A stretch of DNA of 64,000 nt, taken from NCBI GenBank assembly GCA_001931905.2, contig MSJI02000778.1:55610-119609 (forward strand), in the 5' to 3' direction. The notes below the pieces were generated by a model, which worked only from the letters and a program-made list of their open reading frames with translations, had not been told where the DNA came from and did not search any database. The translations under genes were made by a program, and so were the position numbers. Source of the DNA: Cladosporium sp. IMV 00045 (Eukaryota; Ascomycota; Dothideomycetes; Cladosporiales; Cladosporiaceae). Shown piece by piece: positions 22,721-34,920 of this stretch; positions within the stretch are counted from its first letter, which is position 1; each line of letters begins with the position of its first letter.

Positions 22721-23561
22721 CTACAGACTACCACTCTCGTGCCGTAACGATGGGAAGAAGAGACCAATAACGGCGATGGCGTAGGTTAAAGCTGCGAACA
22801 GGGCGGTCAAGGTCACGAAAGCAGCTATCTGTAAGGAGTCAGTGAGTAAGCCGAAGTCCAAACAAACTAAATCTTTGTATTCTTTTAGCAAAACCTTACC
22901 TTGACATCATCGCTCTCCCAATCAAACCGCGCTCTTCGTGCGCTAAGCCAAATCTCCAAACCAAGGCCGACCAAGAACCATAAAACGCTGAGCTTGAGAA
23001 GCAATCCCGGCACACCCCAAATCCACGATTGCAGCGCTCTAGGAGTCCATTCATGAGAGTGGCGAGATGGATAGCCTAGTACCGTTCGCACGCGGCTGGT
23101 GCTGTCCGGATGACATTTCAATCGTAGAAGACTGCCGCTGCATAGGCCTGAAGCACTGATGGACGCAAGCGCAAAGATGAGTCCGGAGTACCAAGTCGCT
23201 CTTGTGCACCAATGTGTCTGCTCGACATTGTACCATGAAAAAGCCCCCGAGATGACTCCGGCTACAAGTGCTGACTATCGATGGTTAGTTGCGAGAGCAA
23301 ATAATGGGAAGCTGATGTAGGGAAAAGATGTACGGTAAGACTAATTGTGTTCATAGTATTAAGGGTGCTTGATACGAAATTTGAGGTCAAAGACTCTCTG
23401 TGCTGTGTGTCTTCCTCGTTCAAAAGGGCGTGAATAGTATCGTGGGTCCATTTTGATGGGACGAATAAAGCTGCAGAGCTGTGTAGAATCTCGCTAGTCG
23501 CATCTTGGATTCTTTTACCTAGGAGTGAGAATCGGTCTATGTAGTAAGTGAATTCTTTCAT
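22721..23561 (-). CDS. Four-helix membrane protein of unknown function
   Basis: Exons 23334-23561, 22900-23274 and 22721-22828 (minus strand) encode 236 residues. The cytosolic N-terminus (MKEFTYYIDRFSLLGKRIQ) is followed by four hydrophobic segments: SALVAGVISGAFSW, WYSGLIFALASISASGLCSG, VPGLLLKLSVLWFLVGLGLEIW and FVTLTALFAALTYAIAVIGLFF. Both introns (59-60 and 71 nt) keep the frame and have good splice sites, and the second removes an early stop. No family is recognised. It lies back to back with nothing but short spacers before the patatin gene, and both run leftward. Confidence 0.72.
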
Positions 23562-23889
23562 GGTGTTGGGTTAAAGAGGATATTGTTGCTTGGGAATAGA
23601 TCGTCCAAAAGTGTTGAATTATACGAGGGTGGCAACAACATCATCCCTCGCCGGAGGCTGAAAGGGCGGCCTCGTTTGTCCCCGCCGGTGTGGCTTTTCA
23701 TGCATACGACATGCAAGCCCCGTCGGCTGTGCAGCGCGATGGATCATACATAGAGGGCTGTGCAGCTGACAGCTTTTCACGTGAGATGTACTTTACTTGG
23801 AGGCATTGGCGGTAAGAACTAGTTAATTGATCGCCGGTACTTTGATCTTGTCAAGCATTACTAGATGTAATACGGCACTACGAAGACGC
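23562..23889. other. Intergenic spacer
   Basis: Short spacer between two leftward genes: promoter of the four-helix membrane protein and 3' flank of the patatin gene. No other feature is seen. Confidence 0.45.
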
Positions 23890-26800
23890 TTACACGGCCC
23901 TGCACCGCCCCTGTATCTCGTCGAGGGTGGTCGGGAAGCCACTGATCGGAATAGGGCCCATCTCTTCAAATCCTCTGAAAGTGACAACGATATGGTGCCA
24001 TAGATACCTGGAATCTCCCGGATTTTCCGCTGTGAGCGTCACGTTGAGCCTGAAGAGCTCATTTGCATCCCAAGCCTGCGAGCGTCTCCTCGTCTCTCGT
24101 GAAAACGGGAGCTCTTTGTAGGTTTTCTTCCATGACTCTGTATCGGCCGATCCGACCTCCTTGAACATGGGGTTCACGTTGGTGGGATTCCTGTATTTGA
24201 CGGTCAGCCGGAGAGTCCTGATTTCAATCTCAGTCGCCCGAATTGTGCACATACCTAACATCTTCCTCTGCGTCGTTGGGGCTTGTCTTCACCCAGAAAC
24301 CCTCGACCTTGCCAATTAGCTTCGCAAGCTCCACGCTACTCCTTTCGAGGCGACAACGGATGGACCCAGAGCATGTAGCGGTGTTTTGACCGATGCGTGC
24401 AATTGGATCTACCATGTCATGAGGTTGAAAGAAGAACAGGCTCGCAAGGATGCGCCCAGCGACAGTTGTGATGGAGCTCTTCAACTCCGGATCGGATCTC
24501 CCTTCCCGCGAGACATGGTCTGCAATGCTGTCCATCATCTTGTAATCGTAGAAATTGATGTACTTTGCTGCGGGTAGAGTGCTGTTGAGCCGCGTAGTCC
24601 GAGAGGCTTGCTTTCTGCCTTGCTTGTTCCGGAAATCTTGCCACATGCGGTCGCTGTCAAGGTTCTCGGAGAAGATCTTTACCATCTTGTTGAACCCGCC
24701 TCCAGCGAACCGGATATGAACGTCTTGTTGTTGCAGACCCGTGCCAACAGTGACCATCAGGTCCAGATGTGGCTCGACGATTTCCATCTTGGTATTTGCC
24801 GTCCAGATCGAAGACATCTCCTTGAGGGCTTGTTCGCCCGGAAAGTTGGCTTTCAAACCGCCGTCGAGATAGGATTTCTTCGTCTCATGCTTGAAGAATG
24901 CTTTGAAGTACACGGGCGCCGCAGCTGTGGCCAAGCCGGCCTCCCAGACACGCAATTCATTTGAGCTTTGGTCTTCTCTCTGGATGCCACCCCATCCGTC
25001 TTCTGCCATGTTCTTCCTGTTGTAGTTTGTCATGAGGCAAAGATGGTCGCCGTCACTTTTGACAGACGTGACCGCAACGCGAGTGCTGCGTTGCGCCGTG
25101 GAAGCAAGTGGGCCAAAGAGGTTGGTTTCAGGGCCAAAGAAATCTTGTAAGCATTGCCGAAGTGGTGTAGTTGGATAGATGCTTCTCGACAGGCCGAATA
25201 GAACCAAAGTGTTTGCTAGCAGTGCCGTTGGGTCCCAATCCATGCCCTGGCGTCGAGTTTTAAATGCCTTCGTGGCCATTTCTCTGAACTGAGCCTTCAT
25301 CTCACGTATGCTGAAGTCTCGAGATACCTGGGGCACGCCTAGGCCCAGAGCTATGAGACCGCCTATGCAGTTCGGTCAGAAAGTGTTTCAATGCATTTGA
25401 CAGGCAAAGGCATTCTTGACTTACCAGTGCTAGTTCCCGTGAGGAGATCAAAACAATCTTGTATCGCAAGAGCGTCGATTCCCATTCGCTCATGCACAAG
25501 TTCAAGAAGAACAAGCTCCACGATACCTCTAATGCCTCCGCCATCGAGGGACAAGAGACGTACGCCTGCACACTTGGGCTTGAACCGTATCACCTGCCCA
25601 CCGTGGCGCCATGGTTTCCAGCACAGCATACATCTTTTGATGGCCCACCCGGATTCAAAATCGTCTGACGGACTGCCAAACTCTCGAACGCAAACGTCGC
25701 AGATAGCATGGCCGCATTCGAGAACATGGTCAGGAGTAGCTTGGATGCAAGCGATACAAGTCTTGTTGCTGCGCAGATCTTTGAGGAATGGTTGATGTTT
25801 TCTGAAGACCTCAAGGCGCGTGTGCTGTCTCATGTTCAATGGGGGACCTGTTGTTTCGACCAGACATGCGTGATTGTAGAGTTCGATGAACTTCCGATGT
25901 ACAGCTTCTTTGATGTATTGTAGTTTCGATCCGGAATCCTCAAAAGATCCCGGCTTCCTGTCTCCCTTGTAGTCACAGTGCTCTTGTTCATGCTGGCCTC
26001 GATGCAGCATACACTTCCCCGTGGGGCCGAACGAGAAGTTGCATCTCTGGTGGTTTTCGGCGTAGTCTTTGATGCCATTTTCGCAAGGCTTCTCAAGGTC
26101 CTTCTCGAATATCTCTTGTGGCTCGTAAACTACGAACCATCAGCGGTGAAAACGGAGAACGGGGTATACAAATGTGTTACTGCAAACACAGGAAGATTTA
26201 CCTTGAGCTATTTCGCGCAGTGCCCACGTCAGACAACCCGCCGCAACGAGATCTTGTGCCATGCCGAGAGCCAAGTCCGGCATGTCATGGACCAAACGTA
26301 GAAAGTTTGCAATGTGATCCGACATGGTCGTGGGTGTTGGGTTGTCGTTGCGCAAAACATCGTAAAAGTTGAGTGCCTCCGTCGAAGTACGGAAATGGTC
26401 GAATGCTCGAATCAAGATATGAGAAAGTGTGGACACATTCCACTGCATCCAGGCTTGTGCCCTTCCTGCCTGTGCTTGCTGCGAGGCACTAAATATCTGT
26501 GCCCTCAGAGAGCGATATTGTTTGAAAAGCTCGTCGGTCGGGGCTTGTCTGTGGTCGGGGACATACACAACATGGATCGATTTAAAGAACTCGCGGAACA
26601 ACGCAGTGTTCTTCTGGATCTTCTGGTCATTGCGTAGATATGGCCTTTTGTTATACTCAGCAATGTACTTCTCCAATTGAGGCGATCCATTCCAAAGATT
26701 GCTCAATTTGTCGATGAAAGATCTTCTCAATTGCTCTGTGTCATAGAATGCTGGATTGTGGAGTCTGGTCATGTGGCGGACAATGATCAAAGTCTTGTGC

Positions 26801-28140
26801 GAAGGGGCACCAAAAGCTTGATTTACTGCATCAGATGCCCATTCGAGAAGTCGCTGCATTTGGTTGAAAAGTGACTGGTCACTGGAGGTGACGTAGACGA
26901 AGACATCGCTGATGGTGTAAAGCATTCGAGCGTAGAACATCTCTATTCCCTCTTTGCCCGGCTTTTTCGTATTGGTAATCGGCTTTTCAAAGACCAGATT
27001 ATGATTTTCTGCCAACCACCATGTATTAGTTTAGTGCAACGTGTGCAGCTTTGAGGCAATACTTCACATACCTTGCGAGTTGTGGTGAGTAGTCCTCGAC
27101 GTTTGGTGGAATGACTGTCGTTGGTTTGATCGGCTTGTCTGATGTGGACTCAAAGATGATCCGCCAGTGGTGGTCTGCGAATAGTCTTGGTGCGAGTTTG
27201 AACAGCGGGAAGAGTGTGCTTTGTTGGGGCTGCGACTTCGCTCAGTGCTAGTGAGAGCCATCCCAGCATTCAGACCCTCGCAGTCTGCAAACATGATCGG
27301 GGTCTGCACACTGTTACTAGCTTCCGGGGAATGCGGTGGGGGCACGTCCTTGTAAAGGTTCACGCCGAGACTTGTCGGGTCAATGATGTTATCGATGTTG
27401 GATGATCTCGTCACCGGGAAGCGGCCGCTCGACGAGGCATCTCGCACAAGCTGCTCGACCCTTTGTTCCAGCTCCACATCATTGTCCTTGTGACTTTCTT
27501 GCGTCAAATCTGACTCAACCTCATCTCCTGTGAAATAGAGGTGACCCATTAACAACATAGCTTTGATGAGCGTGGACTTGCCGGCGGATGTCTCCCCAAT
27601 GAATGAAACAAAGCCCGGATACTGAGGGGCCACGGACATATGATTCAGCATTCCAGGATTGCACAACTGGCGAAAGCGGTCTGTAACTTGGATGTACGGT
27701 GCAGGTCCGGTCCCAAAATCTCGCTGAACGACTTGAAACCATCTCGATGCCTCGTCTCGTAGATGCAGCTCTCTGTGCCGCTCTTCATCCGGCTCTGAAT
27801 AGGTGACAAGGTCGACAAACAAATCAGAAACAGGATCTAGCGCTTTATGCTGAGATCGGAGTCTGGCCCATGGCGGTAAATGTAATTCCCAGCATGTTTT
27901 GTGGTTGGGATTGGGACAATCGCGTGTTCTGCAGGTCTCTTCAGAACATGTACGGTAGCAATAGTAGATGGTTTCGTTATCCACAGAAGGGCATCCAGCG
28001 CATCTTCGCACATCATATATTGGCATGTCTTGTTGGCATACACACTGATAGCGTCTGGTTGCAGATTGGTCCTCATCCTGGTGATGCATCCTGGGAGACA
28101 AATCCGCACTGGTTTTTGAACGACCAGATGAGCTGTCCAT
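23890..28140 (-). CDS. Zinc finger-GTPase-RING-patatin fusion protein
   Basis: Exons 27072-28140, 26202-27008, 25425-26129, 24255-25362 and 23890-24190 (minus strand) encode 1,329 residues. Residues about 30-85 form a Cys/His-rich zinc-binding region (YQCVCQQ, CAGC, CYRTCSEETC, HKTCWE). A P-loop GTPase follows, with GETSAGKST at 182-190 and DCEG at 286-289 as the G3 motif. A polar linker and a conserved helical region come next (MFYARMLYTISDVFVYV ... HILIRAFDHF). A RING-like finger lies at about 750-795 (CIAC ... CGHAICDVC ... CMLC). A patatin lipase domain closes the protein: oxyanion loop DGGGIRG at 821-827, nucleophile motif GTSTGG at 857-862 formed across an intron, and catalytic Asp in LDGGLKANFP near 1027. 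All catalytic elements are intact. Similar fungal proteins are annotated as FabD/lysophospholipase-like; a GTP-controlled acyl hydrolase is inferred. The last acceptor has a shorter-intron alternative. Confidence 0.85.
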
Positions 28141-28988
28141 GGCGGCCGACAACGAATTTGAAAAGAAGTTGCGCTATTCAGGAGGGTTGAACTTCTAATA
28201 TGGACAAAGAGCCCAGCAGCGTAGAGACAAACCACTTTTACCGGAAGGCTGGACAGGAGGTGCGGCCTCCCACATCGATGTGCACCCAATCATCGTGTGA
28301 CCGCAAGACGGGGCGTCCACTGACACAGCCTCCCGCGCGGGCGGTATCGCGGAGCCTCAGGACAGCAGGAAAGGCGGAGGCCATGCACCTGGTGCATGAA
28401 AATCAATAGAAGGCTGTCTTGCAGCCGTGGTGGCGTTGCAGCCGCCGCTCAGCTGAAGTCGACCCATGTATGCATTCCACAATAAGAGGCGACGGTTATT
28501 GATGGAAGATAGCCTTGATAGCGCTGCTTGATACGCGTTCGGCTATGATCTTGGATCACAAGCGAACATCGCTTTGTCGTTGTTGGTGATGAGTTGTGCA
28601 GTCGATCGCGATAGAGATGGATGATGTTCGGCTTGGCTGATGGGCTGAGCAAAGGCGGGATGGCGTTGCTCCGAGCTCACAAAAGAGAGCAGAAGCACGA
28701 TCAACACATCACAGGAAGGCTAGCTGTTGCACAACCGCCTCTGTCGCCCCCAAAATACCTGCGTCTTCACCGGACTGATCAGCCACTGCTATGATTGGCG
28801 ATTCGTCTCGTCACCATGCCGCCATCCCACGCCTGCGCCTTGGAGGCCGCCCGAGCGTGGCAGCGTTTGCGCAAGGAGTCGTCTATATACACGCTCCTTA
28901 AGCCTGACGAATGGTTTGTTGACAGCGTTTGCACTTGATATGCCAGTGTGGCATTCTCTCAATCGTCGTTTGTTCACCCCCGCCCGCC
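28141..28988. other. Divergent intergenic region
   Basis: No gene is seen. It lies between the leftward GTPase-patatin gene and the rightward permease gene and should hold both promoters. Confidence 0.5.
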
Positions 28989-31184
28989 ATGTCGAACGCC
29001 TCGCTTGCATCGGGACGATCCGGCCATCGTGGTCCCACAGAGCTGTTGGAAGTTGATGTTGTTATGGAAGAGCCTCCAACGGAGCTTCAGTAAGACGTTT
29101 CACGTGTAGGCGCTTATTCAATAGCCATGCTAAGTCTACTACAGCCCTCTGCTATCCGAACGGCATGTCAACATGATCACGTTTTCTTGTTGCATAGGCG
29201 TTGGCCTGTTCCTGCAATGTGGGCACGTGATCTATCTTGCTGGCCCCGGTATGGCAATCATTGCCTACCTCCTAACAGGAAGCATCATCTGGTCAGCCAT
29301 GGCGTGCCTGGGTGAGATGACTGCTCTTTTCCCCATTTCTGGACCTCTCTTCCAGTTTCCTTGCCGGTATTTGGACCAAGGAATAGGTTATGCCGTAGGA
29401 TGGATGGCATGGTGAGTTATCAATTTTTCATAGTCATGCACGTAGCCGCAGATCTGACAGCGCCAATAGGTTTGCGTGGATCGTCATCCTCGCGGCAGAG
29501 CTGCTCGCGGTAACGCAGCTATTCAAATTCGAATTCCAGGACACTTACCTCGAGATGGTAGGCATAGATCAAGACGTAAGCTATGCTCCAGGCATTCTTG
29601 CCGTGAATCCTGCGGTTTGGGTCCTGCTTTTCTGGATCGTGATTCTGGTCATCAACTTTATGCCGATTCGATGGTATGGAGAACTCGAATATTTGTTCGG
29701 CTCCTTCAAGATGGTCTTCATCATCGGCTTGATCATGTTCAACGTTGTGATCAGCGCTATGGGACAAGGCTACCGCGAGGTAAACCCCTCCAACCCATTC
29801 TGGACCTACACCAACCCCTACGGCTTTTGGTCAAATAACATCACCATAAATTCAACGGCAATTTCGAACGGAAGTGAAACATCGAAAGCACTCACCATCG
29901 ATGGATCGAAAGGGCGTTTCCTGGCCGTCTGGACAGCCATGACAGCTGTGGCCTTCTCCATGATAGGATTCGAAACAGTCGCCATTACCGCCGCAGAGAA
30001 CAAAGATCTCAGAAACCAGGAGACAGTCAAGATTGCGACCAGGAAGATCACTCTCCGCATTCTCGTCCTGTACACGCTGAGTGCTTTCACGGCCGGCTTG
30101 AATGTGCCCTATACCGACGAGAATCTGGCCAACTTCGCTGCAAACTCCATCAGGTCAGGAGAGTACTCGATCTTCGTCCTCGCAGCGGTCCGGAGCAGAT
30201 TACCAGGATGGGCCAAATTCTTCAACGGAGTCTTCATCTTTTCCGCTACGACGTCCGCGATCAACTCGCTTTACCTGTCTTCGAGATTACTCCACGCCCT
30301 CGCCAGCGACTATAACGCATGGCCTAGGTTCGCCCAGCGCCTGCGAGCGAGGCTGAGTATCACGAAATACGGCGTGCCAATGGCGGCGGTCTTCACGAGC
30401 TGGCTATTCGGCAGCCTGGCATTTCTATCCTCAGGCCGAGAACCCACCCAGGTGAGCAGGGCACAAGCTTCTCCCAGCGGATCTCAAGGCAAATAGCATG
30501 AAAGCTGACAAACTACAGGTCCTCAGCAATCTTGCCACCAACTCGGTGGTATCGATGTTGATAGTATACACCGTCATCTGCGCTTCCTATCTCCGTTTCG
30601 ATAAAGTGTAAGTCACAAACACCTCCCCAAGCTGACATTGTATGCTGACAAAATCATCACAGTCGCAATGAACGCGCAAGAGGCGTCGGCCTCGAAGACC
30701 TCAGCGAAATCGACCGCCAGAGGGAAATGCGAAAGTTCAACCGACGCTCTCCAAGATACCCTTACAAGTCTCACTGGCAGTGGCTGAGAGCAGTTTACGC
30801 TTTGGTCGGATGCCTGCTCATGGTTTTGTTTTTGGGGTGGGCATCTTTCCTGGAGCCTTTCCATCCAGGTCAATTTGTCGCGGCATACATCAGCGTAAGT
30901 CTGATGCGTGGACGGGGATCAATACTCGTGCGAGGATGCGATGCTGACAAAGCGTGATGCAGATCCCTGTCTTCCTCATCCTTACGATCGCCTATCACGT
31001 GAAACTAGACGAGGCCAACCCCTTAAAATGGAGTCTGAAGCACAACGACGACATGTCAGATCCGATGACGGTGGCCAATCCTGAAGATCGCAGGGGCAGG
31101 TTAAAATTCGACTTGAAGGGCAATCCTGTCACAATCAACAATGCCAAGAATGTGGCAGATTTCGTTTGGGCGTGGATGAAGTAG
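28989..31184 (+). CDS. Amino-acid permease (AAP/YAT family)
   Basis: Six exons: 28989-29089, 29145-29411, 29470-30451, 30519-30607, 30663-30894 and 30963-31184, giving 630 residues. These proteins import amino acids across the plasma membrane with protons. The hydrophilic N-terminus ends in RHVNMITFSCCIGVGLFLQCG, the first transmembrane helix with the family's GxG-type break. Then come GPGMAIIAYLLTGSIIWSAM, LGEMTALFPISGPLFQF and GYAVGWMAWFAW. Exon 3 holds FSMIGFETVAITAAENKD, the helix 6 region of the AAP family. The C-terminal tail carries EDRRGRLKFDLKG. All introns are 51-68 nt with normal GT-AG ends and keep phase. The helix 1 glycine motif is less regular than in yeast permeases, so the substrate is uncertain. 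Confidence 0.88.
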
Positions 31185-31318
31185 TCGTTGGTGGCAAAAG
31201 TCGGGGCTAATGACATTCAGAATGATACCATGTACCTGTCTTGAGGACGGCGATTTGTGGCACCTGTTCAGATCTTGTAATTGAAGCTTTTTGGTTCGTG
31301 TGCTCGTGTCCATGCTAA

Positions 31319-34111
31319 TTATACCGCGCGCCCGAGACATGAGCCAGCCAGCGCTTGGAAACGGCTGGTGAATGGTTCGAGTTTCGGCGCTTGTTGCTTC
31401 TGTATGCGTACCAATTTCATCTCGCCATTGGAAATCCAGAAAATCACCGTTTTGTTCTCTCTAGCAGTCGCGATAATTGGGAGCTCTTCCTTTTTCGTGA
31501 TCGTGCTTTTCTGTCCCCGCAACGCCCCTAAATTGAACCAACTTTCTCCCCTGCCTGAAGTGCTAGTAGCAGAAAGCTCCACGACCTCGTGGTTATACTT
31601 CGTCCAGCTGTCCGATATGAGAAGGAAAGTGTTGTCGGATTGGGCGGCGCACTGGGATTGAGATCCCCCGATAAGGTATGCGTGTGATAGAGCGAGATGT
31701 GACAGATAGACAGCCACTCGTGCATGTCGTCTAGAGTGGTCGTAGAAGACTGAACGAAGTCCGAAGTCTCCTCCAGCTTGACCCTGCTGTTCGTCAGACG
31801 TTTGCTATTATCAGGTGCTGGCGCTTTACGTGCGTGAAGGATGGTCTTACCTTTTTCCAGTTGCCAATTTGGGCATTGCTTCGGCTGTCATGCGGAGTTG
31901 ACAGCATCCAAGTACTGCAAGAGACAGATCCTTGCGAGCCATATCGGTATGCTACAACCACGCGAGATGAATCGTGGGAAAAATTGACGACTTGCTCCCA
32001 CACTTCTTCCTTGGTGAGGTTTTGCTTGTCGATCCACTTAGCGTTTCTCACGTCGCAGACCGCTACACTCTTGCCGAAGCCAATAGCAACCGATCTGTCG
32101 TCAGGTGAAACCGCCATTGCGAGGGGTTCAGTGGCAGCACTGCGCGTGATCTGGAAAGAGCGAGGCTTGAGTTGATCCTGTGAGAATATGTGCACAGTGA
32201 AAGTCTGATATCGTTAGCTAAAATTCAACATGAAGGGCGAACTTGACTTACCCGGTCGTCGTCTTGCGCAAGAGCACAGAAAACGGAAGTCCCGCCTGCA
32301 ACGAGCCTGATGTTTGTGCTTGACTGAGGCAGTATCTCCCAGTAAGCGTCCGAAGAGCCGTACACATCAAGGGTAACAAAACAGCCATAGGTCTGTTTCC
32401 ATAGAATCAGGTGGACACCAGATGTGCTGAATGTGTATTTGACCTTTTTAGGATTTTCAAAGAAGCCGTTGCTATTGCTGGAGACAGTCTCGATAGATGG
32501 TTGAAATGAGCTCCTTCTGCCGGTTGAAGAGCTTGGTCTATGTGAACCGAAAGACGAGCCGTCCTCACTGTTCACTCTGATATGTGCGCTTGACGCCTCG
32601 GAAGTGGTTTGGAGTAGTCCGGCTATTTTTCCGTTGTGATTGAGTCGCTCGTTTTGCAATTTATCCGCTTCTTGTACGATGTGTTGCAATGGCTCTACCA
32701 GTCGTGCAGAGTTGCACAACCTATGGCAAGATGGACAAGTGCTAGATGCCCACTCGACATAAGCATCACTAGTCAGTAACAACTGAGACAATAGTTAGGA
32801 CTTACTTCAGACAGAAATGAATATATCACATGGCTGTTCTCACCTGCTGTCTTCTTGCATCAACATTCCCAAGGTACTCCATGAGCCCTTTCCTTGATAT
32901 AAGATGCAGCCGTGGACAGTTGAGGACGTAGATGCTGTCGCTCTCATCCTCATTCATTGTGGTCGTTCCATGATCATAACGGTTATTGATGTACCAACTA
33001 CTTGTTTTCTCGGCGATATCGTTCAGCTTCTTGTGTACTGAGCCGCTTGAATTTTCAAGAGCTTGCGCTCTTGCTGAGAGAAAATCATGAAAGCTTTTGG
33101 CTGCGTCAAGTAGCCCAGAATGATGATGGCGTGAATTCGTTCGCAAGGAATGATGTGAGTCCAGACCCAGATTGTGTTTGTGGTCAATATCTATCCTGGT
33201 CTGATGGGGTTGAGGAAAGAATCTCGCTGGTGTCACAAGCGTATGGGCCAAGGATCTTCGCCAGTGGACATGTATTGGCTGTTCGGCTGAATCAAAGGGT
33301 CGTAGAAGAGCTTCTTGAAGGTATTGATGACATCGATTGGATTGCTCACTGGAAACTTTTGTGAAGAATGCAGCTTCGGTGTCGGATACCGTATCAAAAT
33401 GCCGCCAGTACTGGTCGTTGGAGCCAGCATTGCTTCCCGACTGAGTGAAACCTGGCGTATGTCCAAGAGTCTCGCTGGCCTTTGTGTGATGTCAGAAGAC
33501 GGCATAGTTCATAAGCTAGCTGATATACTCACCCTAGACCCAGAATTTCTTGGTTGGTCTATGGACATTCGCCATCCATTCTCTGTAGCGTGGTCGATTG
33601 CCTCATGAAGTAATTGATGACAGAGCCAGTATGCATCGCTCGTATTTCGAGGATCTCCACTTGGATAACGTTGCGATAGGCGTTCTGACAATGTCTGTAG
33701 CTGTTGTCGTTCGGCATGATATGTGTTGTGCTCGAGCGAGCCACGAAGTAATCGAAGCCCCAGAAGTAAAGTGGAGGATTTCCAAGTTCTCCAGTCTACT
33801 TCAGACCCTCCCAGAATACACTGGCTCTCATCGACAGACAAAACTAACGAGAGACCGGAGATCAATGCGGAGGCTGGCAGCATACAGGCGGTGTCAGAAT
33901 CCGGCTTGCCCAAGGTCGCACGATAAACGCCAAACAGTAACAGTCTAAGCCATGCTACAAAGCGGATGCTGGCATGGTGGAGATCCTGTTCGACGAGAGT
34001 GCATTTCTCGAGGGCGTATTGGCCACATATTTCGCGCAAGACATGATCTGTATCAGTACGCGATCCCAGATCCTCCACCAAGGCCGCCAGGCTTTGCAGC
34101 ACCTCAGCCAT
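31319..34111 (-). CDS. Propeller-like protein of unknown function, five exons
   Basis: Exons 33533-34111, 32844-33479, 32252-32782, 31851-32204 and 31319-31783 (minus strand) encode 854 residues with every junction in phase 0. The N-terminal half is helical (MAEVLQSLAALVEDLGSRTD, DLHHASIRFVAWLRLLLFGVY). A Cys pair STCPSCHRLC lies near 420. The C-terminal half has short beta-rich, WD-like blocks (VAVCDVRNAKWIDKQ, PLAMAVSPDDRSVAIGFG, NKTVIFWISNGEMKLV) that suggest a beta-propeller. No enzyme motif is seen. The exon 2 frame was fixed by finding that only a GCC AGC start after the CACAAAG acceptor stays open into the downstream coding region. An open frame at 34112-34290 looks protein-like (MDISTLLHKIGAF...) and could be a lost or extra N-terminus, but it is in another frame and no good splice was found. 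Confidence 0.68.
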
Positions 34112-34920
34112 GCGAAGTCATCCGAATTATGAATATCCAGATGGTCGAAAAATTGAAGAACAGCGAGGCTGTGGCGAAAGCAAGGGGGGCTAGTCTGGGG
34201 ATTCGCCAGTAGCAGGGTAAGGTCGCGCCTGCGGAGTGGCGCTCTGCCAGTAAACGCGCCAATCTTGTGTAAGAGAGTGCTGATGTCCACGCCGGGTTCG
34301 TCGTGATTGTGTCAAGATCAAGCCAAACATCAGCAGCGAAAGAAGACAGTAATAGCCAGTCAGTGTGGCCTGGTGGCCCAGTGCCCGGCGCGGGTGTGAA
34401 TCACTTCAGCCGCCTCAAACCAAGGTCCGCCTCCATCTCAGTCTCGTGACATGAAGCCTTACCCGTGTTTGAAGAGCTTGGCGCGCGGCGTACCTCTGCT
34501 AAGAGATAGATGCAGGGCAAACGACCTGATAGGCGGCGAGATAACAGCTGAAAGCCCAGCCGACATGCGCTGAAGGCAACCTGGAGGTGCATAAAACTCA
34601 GGACCGGCCTCTCCCGTCGCTTAAGCGTGAATATCTCCCAATTGATGCCCGAAAAATCTTGTATTTGTACATGTAACACCCATCGAAAAGCTGAGAAAGA
34701 ATGTCAAATCGAGCTGACAGGTCGACTGGCATCAGTATCTCACAAACATCGAGCCCCACGCTAGTCACGTGACGGATCAAGAATTGGCCAATCACAACAT
34801 TGGAACTCTATTCAGGCTACATGTACAGATACCTATAATCGACAGTGTTGTAGCATCTCTCACTCAAAAGTCATTAGTTTCGGTCATTACAGTACTTAAT
34901 CCTCCCGCCCAAGCGCGACA
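34112..34920. other. Intergenic with a possible N-terminal fragment
   Basis: Holds the 5' side of the propeller-like gene and the 3' flank of the lysophospholipase gene; both run leftward. At 34112-34290 (minus) there is a short protein-like frame that does not join the next gene in phase. The rest shows nothing. Confidence 0.4.

Noticed and set aside
27100..27250. An alternative frame in the linker of the GTPase-patatin gene (TLFPLFKLAPRLFADHHW...)
   Set aside because: It looks protein-like, but it is closed upstream by two stops and does not join the next exon in phase. The polar linker frame runs through the exon and splices cleanly.
33233..33505. A frame in the propeller-like gene suggesting a frameshift near 33245
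   Set aside because: Using the acceptor phase that follows AGG at the donor, another frame is open across the whole exon, so no frameshift is needed.
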